The notes under the pieces: model-generated
Told to the model about the DNA's origin: nothing
Database searches by the model: none
What the model saw: the letters and a program-made list of their open reading frames with translations, nothing else
Source: Planoprotostelium fungivorum
Lineage: Eukaryota; Evosea; Variosea; Cavosteliida; Cavosteliaceae
Length of the DNA stretch: 64,000 bases
NCBI GenBank assembly: GCA_003024175.1
Contig: MDYQ01000117.1
Coordinates: 21,298-85,297, forward strand
Direction of reading: 5' to 3'
Made by a program: the position numbers and the translations under genes
Shown: piece after piece, positions 36,184-47,921 of the stretch
Layout of the letters: each line of letters starts with the position of its first letter
Position numbering within the stretch: the stretch's first letter is position 1

Positions 36184-37448
36184 ATGAACGACGCCCTGAT
36201 CAACACACTGGACGATATGGAGTACAAGCTAGAGCCAACCGACGATATCTTCAGCTTCTTTAACTCGGACGATACTCCGGATGGAATGAGTGAATCCAAT
36301 AGCGACTTCTCTGGAATCAGCCCGTTCTCCTCTCCCCTAAGGTAAAGATCTCTTGTGACCTCCCATCTCTCTGGATCCCCATCTATGATTGCAATCCATT
36401 TCTTCGTAAACCAACCTGAGCCCTCTTAAAACCTCCATCTTCTCATCTTAGGTCTCCTTCTTACGTTTGAGTTAGGTCAGACTCGGCCGATTATATGTTG
36501 ATCAAAGGAAGCCCCGAACAACCAGAGGTACATCGATCTCTCACTGACTCATCCACCTGACTCATCTCGCAGTTGGATACGAAACAGCTCGACTATATGG
36601 ACGAAATCGATCTCCTCCAGATTCCTCCAGTGATTGAGCTCCATCCTTCCACCTTCACACAACTCCCACCTACTCCCGTCGTAAAGCCAATCCCAGCCGC
36701 CACACCAAAGAACACAACGCCATCGGTGGTCGTACCTCCACCGGTGACCATCGTCCCCACAAGCAACAGGAAGGTAGCCAGCAAGAAGGCCATCCCAGCG
36801 ACACCTCTTCGAGTGGGAACCAATCCCATCAAGGTCAATCGAAAAATGGAGACTCCCTCAACTGCAGTCAAAAAGAAGCTGAATAACAACATGACGCCAC
36901 CGACGACCGCCACACCACCGCCAGCCGTCGTGAACAAGGGTGAGCCTTCCATTTCGTATCGTCCTCTTCATCGATTGATCTCAACAGCCGCATCGAAGGG
37001 ACCCCTCTCCCTCTCACGGGAAGACCTCTTGCAGCTCACGTCCAAGGCCTTTGAGAACTACATCCGCCAAGTGGTTGCCGTTCGAAAGCTCTCACAAGAT
37101 GAGCTGGACCAACTGAAGAAGCAGAGACGACTCATCAAGAACCGTGAATCTGCTCAACTCTCTCGCAACCGAAAGAAGGTGACGTGATTCTATCTCATCC
37201 ATCATCTGAGAGCTCTCCTGACATGTCTGAAGGTTCATGTGGATGAGATCGAGACCAAGTTGAATGCACTGACAGCAGAACGTGATGCAGCCTTGAAGCA
37301 ACTGTCTGTCGTGGCCGCAGAGAGGGACCGACTCAAGATGGAGGTCATGGCACTGAAGTCTAGACACTCTACGGAGAGCGGTCTCTCCAGTGTACAGAGT
37401 GACGCCAACGAACTCATCGCAACGGCGTCCGATGTTAAGAACATGTAA
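36184..37448 (+). CDS. bZIP transcription factor (CREB/ATF-like)
   Basis: The DNA-binding region is clear: the basic segment KKQRRLIKNRESAQLSRNRK is followed, across an intron at about 37178-37232, by a heptad leucine zipper beginning VHVDEIETKLNALTAERDAA. The N-terminal part (MNDALINTLDDMEYKLEPTD from ATG 36184) is acidic and could activate transcription. A Pro/Thr-rich middle follows. Four short introns are seen, including GTGAGC...AACAG at about 36941-36988. A CREB-type palindrome (atgacgtcat) lies about 100 bp upstream, so autoregulation is conceivable but is inference only. No membrane segment is seen, so it is not the ER-anchored ATF6/CREB3 type. Confidence 0.87.
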
Positions 37449-37933
37449 TCGTGATAGAATAGAAGAAGGGAGGGGATACTTGTATCTAACCCCTGTCCCG
37501 TGCCTCGATGTAATGGTCTCTCTCTTCTCTCGTCTTTCACATCCACACGAGGTGTGAGATGGTGTTTACAAATGAGATGCCATCACAAAAAGTCGAACGC
37601 ATGGAACTACACATCTTTCTATGTCTGTTAGATCGATAGGAGATAGAGAAGATGAAAGGTTCTCCTCTATCAAGCTTCTTGGGACCCAACATTGCGTGGG
37701 GGTGGGAGGGAGGAAAAGGGGGGAGGGAGGGAAAACTGGTCTGCAATTTCGACTCCACGGACAAGTGAACCGTTTCCAAACATTGTGAATAAGACTATCT
37801 CTCTTCTCTCTCTTCTATAACCACTTTGGGTTGTAATTCAACATCCACATCAACCGGTGATTTATAACCGCTCGACGTCCGTTATCGGGTCAACATCGTC
37901 CTTCGCTGGAAAGCTTCTGCATAGATAACAGAA

Positions 37934-40589
37934 ATGACCGAGGAGGACGATCTCTCCTTCGAGGCTCTAACGTTTGGCGCCAGTGAGAGAGACAAGAAGA
38001 GAACAGATAAGGTGCGATATCATCCTCTTATATACTATCGTGACATCTAAATGACCGTTCATCTATTCGATTCGGGTTATAAATCTATCGATGGTGATGG
38101 AATGCATATCTTGGCGGTTGAAGATATGATTTCCACAACAAAAGAGCCACACGGATATCGAAAAGAAGACTAACACAGGACCAGTATCAAATCGAACAAG
38201 ATGACACAGAAGAAGAAGTGCACGAGGCATCTTCAAACGTAATCCTCGTATACACATCGTATGGCGGGAAAATCAATCCCATTCAAATCATCGAATTTGC
38301 ACAGGCAAATGGAGGAAAGGTGAGAGAAACACCCTTTGACCCCATATGGCTCATCACATCTCCATCCAGGTCGTCAACTTCAACTTCCGCGAGAAGCAGT
38401 GTTTCGGATTCCTCCAATTCGAAGACGATGGCTCCATCGATCGCGTCTTAGACGCACTCAACGACTCCGTCATCGAGGGAACCCAAGTCAATGGTGAGTC
38501 CATCTCCACTCCATCTCACCACCATCATCTCACGTTCTTTCTGCAGCCGAGAGGTGCCATGCTATAACAGCCGGCCGCGATCCTCGAACTCACAACTCCG
38601 ATTCGGACTATAAGAACAGCACACTCGTGCTGAAGAATCTTCCCTTTCAACTGAAGCAGGAGAGGTTAGAAGAGATCCTGAACTCGGTGGACGTGAAGCC
38701 GATGAATGTATCATATCTGTATGATAACAATGGTATGTTCAGAGGTATGGCATTTGTCAAATACAAGGAAATAGGCCAGGGAACGAAAGTGAGACATTTT
38801 ATTTCTTTTCGTTCACTCTCCCCTTCCCAACTCCCATCTGCGAATTTCTCCGTCGATTTTATTTCATTTTATTCTTTCGACCTCTCCTCATCTCTCGAAG
38901 GTGTTTCAAGCGTTGAACGGTATGGACATCAACGGAAGGAAACTGAGAATCGAATACAAGCGAAAGGTGAGAGAGGAGAAGGGAAGAGGAGAGTGACTCC
39001 ACGGCAGGTCAAAGAGGCTTCCGTCCTGCAGGAAGACGACGTCAACCACCTGCACGAACAATTGGTCCAGTTTACAACGAGCCCGCTGACCGAATTATCC
39101 TTCCCCTGCGTATCGAGCTACCAACGAAAGCAGATCCATCAATTCGCCGAACGGTTGGGCCTGGGCCACTACTCCACCGGTGAGATATTCCCGGGAATCC
39201 CCCCCTCTCCCGGGAACTCCGAAATCTCCACGAGATGTCTGACTCGACCAGGCGAGGGAGAGAGCCGATACGTCCTCGTGAAGAAGAGAGATCCAGAGTC
39301 AACTTCACATCCCAGCAGCTTCAATGGAAACGCAGGTTCTTACGTCAACAGCTTGGCGGCCAGTCTGGGTTCTACTTCGATTCCCATCTCTTCCATCGCG
39401 TCTTCTCCTTCTTCGACCACACAACCTTCTACGAGCCCGAAACAGAGCAGCGGGAAGGTAAAGACATGACCGTCACGATGATGATGGAGATGATGATGAT
39501 GATGGAGATGCTGATGACGAGCAGGTGAGGAGGAGAAGTGACATCAACCCCAACAGTGGAGGAGGAGCAAAAGCGGGCTGGGAGAGTAAATCACCGCAGA
39601 ACGATTTCTCTGGGCCATTGGCCGATCGCCAGAAGGCCATACCCAACCGCAACAACTACAACGGTGATTTTCACCTTTTTCTCCCACATCTCTCTGATTC
39701 TTTTCAGGACCAGGAACCATCGGAGGACCTACGAATTTCTACGGAAATTCCGGAGTGACGCCACCGTACAGTGCACTGAATGGTAACACCAACTTCAACC
39801 AGGCACAACCTCTTTACTCGAGCTCTCCCGCCTTTCCCTCCTATCACAGCAACCAGATGCCCAACGGCAGCTCCATCTCCAGTACGTAACTCGAGATTTC
39901 ATCTGAATCTCACCCACGAGCAGGTTACAACATGACGGGAGTGTCTCCCGTGAATTACTATGGTAACGTGTCGAACAACTACAACAACAGCAGCCCAGTC
40001 AACTACAATAGCTCTACGAGTTCACAGATGCACAGCAACCACATTTCATCTGGTTCCTTCAACACACCCCCCACCATCGGTTTCTCATCCAATTTCCACG
40101 CCCACTTTGGCTCCAACTACAACGCGAACGGCAACCCCAACGCCTTCAACTCTGCCACTCCTCCGATGTATGTCGGCAGCAACGGTGAGTGCTTACTGTC
40201 TATAGAGACTCTAAAGAACCCGTCAGGGTCTTTCTCTGGATCACCCTTCTCTCAATTTGGTGGACCTTCACCTCCATTCAGAAAGTCCAACATCCCTTCC
40301 AGAACCCCCACGAACGAAGGTGCCTCGTTGTAGTCTGATGTCTATCCTCACAGCCGCAGGTGCTACAATATCGGCCGTGAGACAACCGAAGGGACCTGAT
40401 GGAACTGGAGGCTTCGGCAGCGACTATCAGAGGAGCAGGCAGGGATCTGGACCGTCCACGGACAGCAGCAGCGGCCCCGGAAATGCACCCTGGACCCTCT
40501 TTGGGTCTTCTGCACCTCTGTTCACCATGACTTCGGGTCTGGAGGGTCTGAGAGGACAGAGAGAGGGAGAGAGGTACCAAAATCTGTAG
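37934..40589 (+). CDS. RRM-R3H RNA-binding protein with Asn/Ser-rich tail
   Basis: The protein should bind RNA. From ATG 37934, an acidic N-terminus leads to a first RRM-like unit (VVNFNFREKQCFGFLQFEDD). A canonical RRM follows, with RNP2 STLVLKNLPF and RNP1 MFRGMAFVKY, finishing NGMDINGRKLRIEYKRK across an intron. An R3H domain follows (YQRKQIHQFAERLGLGHYST, with the RxxxH signature, then RYVLVKKRD). The remainder (about 39300-40589) is low-complexity, rich in Asn, Ser, Tyr and Gly (YYGNVSNNYNNSSPVNYNSS), a prion-like composition. This order occurs in fungal and amoebal post-transcriptional regulators. About nine introns; joins in the tail are approximate. Confidence 0.82.
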
Positions 40590-40946
40590 GGTAGACGAAC
40601 ACGTGCATCGAAAGACTCAAAACTCGAATTTGGACGAATAAATAAGGAATCGTCAGTGTCTTCATCTGTCTGCGCTTCTTCGTGTTCAGTGTGTGTCTTA
40701 CATCCATCGTGCATGCAGACATCACGCTTGTTGTGAATGAGTTATGGCGGTATTTCGTCTTCTCACTCACAGCCTCACTTGCATCCTCTCTTGTCTTGAT
40801 CATGTTCTTCCGATGCAGCAGATCGTATCCAACTGTCCCAACGCTATGTATGTCTCTCCCGCGGGCCGCTGGTTCCACATCCGAGGAGGCCTTTCTCAAG
40901 AAGAACCCCCACTACTCTGTGTGAGGTCTTTCGTCTCATTTAGAGG
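40590..40946. other. Intergenic region, no convincing gene
   Basis: Overlapping ORFs on both strands (up to 125 codons on the minus strand) lack homology and splice logic. The region probably holds the 3' UTR of the RRM-R3H gene and the promoter of the DENN gene. Confidence 0.35.
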
Positions 40947-43900
40947 ATGCCAACGGTGGCTGTGGTCTCTTCTATGGATGTCATGAGGGTTGTGGAGCCG
41001 GGCCGCTCAAAAGTTGACACGGTCAACAACAGAAAATGCAATTTCGGTTTGGCGTCGACACAGTCAAAACAGGGACCATCATCGAAAGGACAGCCGATGA
41101 GCAGGATCTCGGAGCAGAAAGAGAATCCTCTTTTCGATTTTGTACTCTTGATCAAGCTCGTCAATGAGAAAGGTACGATGCGATCCGATTCTACGGGTGC
41201 CTTGAGTGAAATCATGCTGAGTATCTTCAGGGACGTTGACGCCTACGGTGGATTATCACTTCCCTCCGTCTGAGAAGGACAATAAGAGTGATTTGGCCAA
41301 GTCCATTGCCATCTTCTGTTTTCCAGAATTGGAAGTATGGGAGCAGACGATCAACAAGAGGATCAACAATAAGATACAAGGGTGAGTGTACGACGATGTG
41401 ATATGTCTATGTCGCCCGAGTCACCATCCAAATGGTTGCATTATAACTTCCGTCAGTGAAAGAAGTGAGACCTTCAACTTTGTATTGACAGAGGGCGATG
41501 GAACGAAAAAGTTTGGGTACTGCAGAAGATATGTAATCGATAATGCACCCGAATGTTTCTGCATCCTCTCTTTCCTGTGAGATCCGATCCTTCGTCGTCT
41601 CCATGTTTCGTCCTCCATCAATATCAACAAACTCATAATCACATAGACCATGCACCGGACTCTTCTTGGAGTTACTCAACGCAGTGGAAGCCCAGAGGAA
41701 GAGAGGAAAATCATCTGCCTTCTCTTTCTTGAAGACAGTCCTGGCCAAACCTTTTCCAGCTCCGGGCGCCACCGTAGAGGTCAAGACATTTGACGGCCCC
41801 ACTTACAAGATCACACGCTCAGATAACAATTTTCTCCTCGACATGGTGTGTATCATATCATCATCTTTCGTATCGTCATCTCTGATGTCATCATCAGATC
41901 TCTTACCGCAAACTCTTCTCGAGGCTGTCTCTCAAGACCATCCTCAACCTCTTCACCGCTGTCTTAACGGAATCGAGGATCATCATCATCGCAGAGAGCG
42001 TCTCCACCCTCTCTTCCTGCGTCTCCGCCCTCACAGGCCTCGTCTATCCCTTCCTGTGGCAGCACGTTTACATCCCCATCTTACCCAAAGCCCTCTTAAC
42101 CTACACCTGTGCCCCCATGCCCTTCTTAGTCGGCGTTCTCAACTGCAACCAGAAGGAGCTCATGACCCTCCCGATAGAGGACGGCGTCATGCTCGACGTC
42201 GACTCTGGCAAATTGCTGCGGCCGCTGCCCGACACGTGCGAATACCTCAAGGTGGAAGGAGATATCGATGAAAACTGAATGAAATTTCAGATTCTACCGA
42301 AGAAGATGTACAGATCGCTCTTCTATCTGCTGACGGAAGAGATGAACAGTTACGCAGAGAAACAGAAGACAGACATGACGCCAGAGCAGGTGAGAGTGAT
42401 CACGTGATGGAAGACTCTGATGTGGTAAGGTGGCCGCGGCAGATAAGAAGTTCGATTTGAACGTGTCGAAAATCTTTCTGGGATTTTTCGTTCAAGTGTT
42501 GGGGGATTATCAGACATTCATGGTGGGGCACAAGTTTGATCACGAGAGGTACAAGAAGTCAAAAGGACCTGAGTTACAGAAGGTGAAGGACATACTCACA
42601 CTTTTTCTCCTCTACTTTTTTTATCTGCTGCTGCACTTTCCATCTCCTCTTTTTCTCTTCTCCTCTTTTTCTTTCTTCTCTTCCCATACCTTTCCACGAT
42701 TTCTCTCGGATATTTCTCACAGTGAGACAGCTGTTCGAGATGTTTGGAGAGACGCAGCTGTACCACATGTTCATCCAAGAGAGAGAAGACATGTCCAAGA
42801 TGGGCAAGCTCAACCTCTGTGCCCTCTACAAACCCTTCGGAAAGTACACCTGGCTGTGCGTCCCTTCATCTCGTCCTCTACTGACCTCCACAGGGAGGAC
42901 AACGAGCAAGCTGAAATCGAAGGACAGACCGATGAAGCTCTCATGCCTTCTGCCGCCTGCACCATCTGTGATTTAGACACCGGAAGTACGGGCATCATGA
43001 GGAAGGGAAAATTGTATTGTACAGAGTGCCACTCAATGGCGAAGGGAGGGAAGAGGAATTCGACTTTTCAGTTCAAGGGACTGAGCATGGTGAGAGGGAG
43101 GGGAGGGGAGAGCTGATGGGAGGCAGGCGAAGGACAAGTGGAAGTTGATCAGAGCGTCCATGGCTTCGAACGGGGAAGATCAAGACGTGGGTTCTCATCA
43201 TCACATCCGTCTGACATCACCTCATCTAATATCACCCATCACATCATCATCCATCATCATCTTACACCACCTCGTCACATCATCACATGATCATCATCTA
43301 ACATCATCATCTTACACCATCACATGATCATCACATCATCTAACATCATCTAACATCATCTAACATCATCTAACATCATCTAACATCATCTAACATCATC
43401 ATCCCACACTTGACCTCTCCTGACTCCATCCAGTCCTCCCCCAAGAAAGAGAGGAAGCAGAGTGCAGAATCTCCCAACAAGAAGGACCCAAAGCCAGACC
43501 CCATTCGAGCCGAGAAGAAGGAGAAGAAGGACAAATCTGCGACGCTGGATGCATCCAGTCCAGAGAAAGAGAAGAAGAAGAACTTGATGGGAAAGGCTGA
43601 GAGCATGTTTGGTAAGGCATTCAAATCGAAGAGGGGCACGATGGACGATGAGAGGGGAGAGAAGGTCGAGAAGGGGAACTGGAACAGCAGACCGTCTTCG
43701 ATACGTCTGTCGGGGGAGATACCGTGAGTTGGAAATGGAGGGGGAGCTGATGATGACAGGGATGAGACGACGCCACCGAAGAGGGCGGTGTTGGGAAATT
43801 ATAGAAGTAGTGCAGGTGATGAGATGATCCATCCCATCATCCATCATTCAATCATCAACCGATCATCCAAAAGACATCATCATCAACGATCGATACTCAT

Positions 43901-44304
43901 AGAAGACAGCTCTATTAACCACAAAGACGGACGAACCTCCGAAGGTACCGGCGAGACCTTCTTCTCCCCTCAAAGAAGAGCCAGGGAAGCCACCGAGCAC
44001 TCCTTCAAAGCTCAACCTCTCTTCCAACTCCAGAGAAGAATCACCCAAGAACAACTTTTCTCTCTCATCATCGAACGGGAACATCGTCAAGAGCACGACC
44101 TCATTTGGAAGAGATGAACCGAAGAAAAACACGAGCGTGACAAAGTCCCCGACGGTCTCGCCCGCGAGAGACTTCAGGGGGGCGAGCTCATTGTCGAAAG
44201 CCAGCACGGTGGCATCGGTGACATCATCGAACGATGAACCGAAGGAAGCGAAGATAGACAGAGGGAATACGAATAATTTGAGGAAGATGTTCGAAAATAA
44301 ATGA
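40947..44304 (+). CDS. DENN-domain protein (Rab guanine-nucleotide exchange factor-like)
   Basis: DENN proteins activate Rab GTPases in membrane traffic. The uDENN part has VDYHFPPSEKDNKSDLAKSI and FCFPELE. The longin-like start FNFVLTEGDGTKKFGYCRRY and CILSFLP follow. The cDENN core is LSLKTILNLFTAVLTESRII, then the characteristic VYPFLWQHVYIPILPKALL, and CAPMPFLVGV. The dDENN part includes VSKIFLGFFVQVLGDYQTFM. A four-cysteine knuckle follows (CTICDLDTGS...LYCTECH), which I have not seen described with DENN. A long basic/Ser/Pro-rich tail ends NTNNLRKMFENK at TGA 44302. ATG 40947 is the first reasonable start. The intron at about 43189-43433 is exceptionally long for this locus and filled with simple repeats. 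Confidence 0.85.
43196..43404. repeat. Simple-repeat tract (catcatctaa-type) inside a DENN intron
   Basis: Reiterated 'catc' and 'aacatcatctaacatc' units; the last part is a regular tandem array of about 11 bp. It makes this intron roughly five times longer than its neighbours. Confidence 0.85.
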
Positions 44305-44423
44305 AGAGGTGAAGGTGATTTCGATAGAGGATACAATGTCGATTCGAGATCTTCTCGATGATCATCTGTGTTGTCAATGCCTCTTGGTTAATTAAGAGGG
44401 CTTGGAACGTGATGTTTATAGAA

Positions 44424-44798
44424 TCATTCCGAAGACTCCACCATGATGTGAGGTGGTGCCGTCTTGTATTGCATGTATCTTCGTTGGTTGCAGAGGACGA
44501 TGTCAACCAGTTCCTCCATCTGCGAACTTCCAAAGGTGACATCATCATCACTCTCCTCTCTGTCGTTTCCATATTGTCTTCCGAGCGAGAAGAGGGCGGT
44601 GCCAGCATCCAGCTCAGACTCGTCATACAGAAGGTAATCATCATCCGATGCGAGGAATATGCCATACTCTATGCGCTCCTCCTCAGAGGAATAGGCACCG
44701 TTATCGCTCTGTCTATCCGTGTTCATGTTGTTCGTGCGCGTCTTTGGTTTTGTCGTGGTTTGATTTTGCGCCTTGCGCGAAGAGGTCGACGTAGACAC
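44424..44798 (-). CDS. Uncharacterised acidic low-complexity protein
   Basis: A 124-codon ORF starts MSTSTSSRKAQNQTTTKPKT and becomes strongly acidic (EEERIEYGIFLASDDDYLLY). It ends IMVESSE. It lies between the convergent DENN gene and QCR7. A second minus-strand ORF upstream (44912-45109) begins with a hydrophobic segment (MLQILLASILFFVAPSFLYL) and might be a first exon, but I could not find a clean donor to join them. Function unknown. Confidence 0.35.
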   Translation of the reverse strand: MSTSTSSRKAQNQTTTKPKTRTNNMNTDRQSDNGAYSSEEERIEYGIFLASDDDYLLYDESELDAGTALFSLGRQYGNDREESDDDVTFGSSQMEELVDIVLCNQRRYMQYKTAPPHIMVESSE

Positions 44799-45290
44799 TC
44801 CGACCTCTCATCCCTCATGGAGATTGATGTACATCCTTAGCCACTTGTACACCAGAGAGATAGAGGAAGACAGCAATTTGAATCGAGTGGGCTGCGTGAG
44901 ATGGTGGTGCATCAACCCAAAGGAGTGGAGGCATCTGGAAGAGGAAATATAGCCGAGAAGATGAGATGAGAGGAGGCTGAAGAGTCGTGGAGAAGAAAAG
45001 TGATTTTCGTCGAGCGTGGGTTATGATTGTGACTCAGGTGTTGTGATATGAGGTATAAGAACGATGGCGCGACGAAGAATAGAATAGACGCGAGGAGAAT
45101 TTGCAGCACAAGTACACTGTTGTGCTACCTTGCGAAAAGAATGGAATTGGCTAACGAAACAAGCATCGAGAGAGCTTAAAAACCTTGTAGTATTGGCTTC
45201 CGTTATCGCATGATATGATACACAAAATCATGCCTTCCGATGGAAGGGTTTAGAGAGAATAGAACGACCGCTCACTGCATGTTCATTGTC

Positions 45291-45649
45291 TTATTTTCTG
45301 AAGGCGGCACGCTCCTTGCGCTCACGAATGACATCATCAATGTGCTTTCGGAGGTATGGCTGGTCCTCTTGCTCGGTGGGCCAGCTCTCTCTTGGCAATC
45401 TCTTTCCCTTCATAGACAGATCGAAGGCGATCTTCAAACGTCTGTTTCTGGACTGGAGTGTCTCAGGGGCGAGTCTGGTCAGGGCAGCGTTGACGTCTGG
45501 GCTGTCCTTGATCAAATCGTCATAGTGGAGACCTGAAGAGATATGAGAATGTGAAGAGAAAAAAGTTTGGGGGACTCGCCATAAGATCTGTAGCCCGAGT
45601 AGTGACGGTATGTCTCAGCGGCCCGCTTCAATAATCCGTTGAACGCCAT
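45291..45649 (-). CDS. QCR7: Cytochrome bc1 complex subunit 7 (QCR7/UQCRB)
   Basis: This is a small matrix-facing subunit of mitochondrial respiratory complex III. Exon 1 (45649-45580) encodes MAFNGLLKRAAETYRHYSGY. Exon 2 (45532-45291) encodes GLHYDDLIKDSPDVNAALTR, then RNRRLKIAFDLSMKGKRLP, EQEDQPYLRKHIDDVIRERK and ERAAFRK. The order and the EExxYL...VIRERxE ending are diagnostic. Total length is 103 residues, close to the usual 110-125. The only intron has a GC donor (GCGAGT) instead of GT, with a normal CAG acceptor. The frame is correct only with that donor. Confidence 0.9.
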
Positions 45650-46047
45650 GTTGTTGCTCGGAAGATGAGGTCAGTCAAAAATATGATATCCCTCGTGTGA
45701 TATCTCAACGGGGAACTTTGAGAGCAACCGAGCTCGGTCTTCTGTCTATAAAAGACTCATTCTATCCATTGCTACTATCTCTTCATCATTATGAAGAGGC
45801 TAGCTCTCTTTGCATCTGTCGACTGATCTGGAGGTCATCACTCTTCTCTCGGAAGAGGGCGCTCGCAAACTGTAACAATCACAAACTTCGTAATGGATCA
45901 CAGGTAAATGGATTCAGACAACGGTTGTACCGTGCGTATACGTACAATGTGTGCGTTGTAGTGAAGCGATGACGTCATAATTAGCAATCGGCCCCCAGTT
46001 GCGGAAAGAGTCACATTTCGATCGAGATTCATCTTCAACACACATCA

Positions 46048-47699
46048 ATGAGCGACCTTCTTTCCCAGATCGAGTCATCACACAAGTTAGTAGCTGATAA
46101 AGCCACATCGGCCAAGGTGTGATCGTTACGTAATCGCTCACATCTCCAACTCAAGCAGATCGACGATGAAAAACTGGAGAAATATGTGAACCACCTCGAT
46201 CTGGGTGAGATACACTCTCTAATCATCCATCTGATTTCATCAAACAGCCGCATACAAAGACTCCACACGCCCACTACGATTCCCCCTCCGTTTTGATAAC
46301 ATCAGAGAAGAAGTCAACTTCCTCTCCCTCTTCAATCTCCTGTCATTCGGCTCTGGCTATCGAGCAGAACTTTACCGTTCCACACAGAGAGTAATCGTTT
46401 GATCCAACGAATCGATCTGAAAGAGAAACAGGGAGCCAGCGAGACCATCTTGTACGGTCTGTTGGGATTGCAGATCGGATCTCACCGATTAGACACGGAG
46501 TTTCTTCAGAACTTCCTCACCACAGACGTAGAGAAATACTTTGGAATACCACTCAACGTAGAGAAAGAGGTGATCGTCCATAATCACCTGATCGTCTGCG
46601 TCATCACACGACGTACCCCTTCTCGTGTGGACAGCACGAATGTTCAACATCTCGACACATACCGAGAATCGCACACCATCCATTGTGTTTGCATGTGTCT
46701 CACCGATCATGCAGATCCGACCCGCCATCATGACCGAAGTTCCTTCAGAGCTGAGACCTCTGGCCGAGATGATCTTGAAGGTAAATTCTCTTTGCATTTC
46801 ACTCGTGAGATCACACGTTGAGACAATTCAGGTACTGAATAACACGGGCAACATCCTGCGCAATCGAGCCTACGAGGACTTTGGAAAATTTGTCATGGAT
46901 CAACTTCCAGGTATGTCCTCACTCGAATTTCGATCATCATCTTCACATGATCAACACGCATCACGATCGATCATGGCACACCATCACCATCACGATCGAT
47001 CATGGCACACCATCACCATCACGATCGTGACCGACGACAACAGAAGGCGACGGCAGTGCCTCCGATTTCATCACTAAGCTGGCCTCTGTCATCCCTTCTT
47101 TCGACGACAAGTCTAAATACGACACGGACATCATCTACTTCCACAAGAAGGTGACCTCTTCCTCTCTTCTCCTCCTCACCCCCTCAGACACAATCTCTCG
47201 CGTTGGATCTGTACCGCAGATTTGGAAAGGAAGATTCCAGGTTCAAATTCACAGATGCCGACAGATTATCTGCTCTTGCAGATAGTTCTCTCGCCGCCTC
47301 TCTTCGTAGGGTGAGCAACATCATGACATGATCATCGCGATCGACTGTCCAAGATGATCGCCATGAGCTGATCGTGATGATGTCTGATGAGATGACAGGA
47401 GGGCATCATCACATTGGACGATGCGCTGGCGAAAAAAATCGATGAAGGAAAGGAGATCAACACGTCGAGAGAAGAAGTCGAACTGAGAGCCGTGTCTTCC
47501 GTCGCATGCAAGGTGATGCAGATGATGAGGTGATGGACATCGACTGACAGAGTGATAGAGGGTCGGTGATAAACTGAGAGAAAGGTTTGGAGGAGAAGAA
47601 GACATCTTCTCAGGTGCCATCGTCAGCCATCACTTTCGATACGTGGGGAAGAACAAGGAGGGAGAGAGGCATCTGAACAAAGAGACGGTATTCTATTAA
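46048..47699 (+). CDS. QNG1: Queuosine salvage protein (QNG1/DUF2419), fungal-type N-terminus
   Basis: QNG1 releases queuine from queuosine 5'-phosphate so the base can be reused for tRNA modification. From ATG 46048 the protein shows RFPLRFDNIREEVNFLSLFN and LLSFGSGYRAELYRSTQR, the pattern of the fungal branch. The animal branch has a different motif there. Later segments align well with the human protein: VLNNTGNIL, the IIYFHKKTQSLALDLYRRFG helix, FTDADRLSALADSSLAASLR and SREEVELRAVSSVACKVMQ. It ends HLNKETVFY at TAA 47697, matching the conserved ...YY/FY end. Eight or so short introns; one holds a 29-bp direct repeat (46981-47027). Confidence 0.8.
46981..47027. repeat. 29-bp direct repeat in a QNG1 intron
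   Basis: One full and one partial copy of a 29-bp unit (ccatcaccatcacgatcgat then catggcaca), preceded by a partial copy at 46959-46980. Confidence 0.8.
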
Positions 47700-47921
47700 A
47701 TAAAGGAAATGGTTACCTCTCTCGTCGATCTAGTCAACATTAAGCAACATCTTGTCAGATCGGGAATCACGAGAACCGATCCTTGGAATAGAAAAGAACG
47801 GAGGACTGGTCGTACATAGACGATGAACTTTGTGTGGGCGCGTGATGTGATCTGATGTGGTTCAAAAAATTGTGCAGGCACAGGATCGATCCACACATCA
47901 GCAGTTGATTACATGCAGGAT

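Noticed and set aside
40522-40899. 125-codon minus-strand ORF between the RRM-R3H and DENN genes
   Set aside because: It overlaps the end of the RRM-R3H coding exon and shows no domain or splice support.
43376-43847. Minus-strand ORFs of 87-153 codons over the DENN tail
   Set aside because: Antisense to the Lys/Ser/Pro-rich coding tail; hydrophobic only by complementarity.
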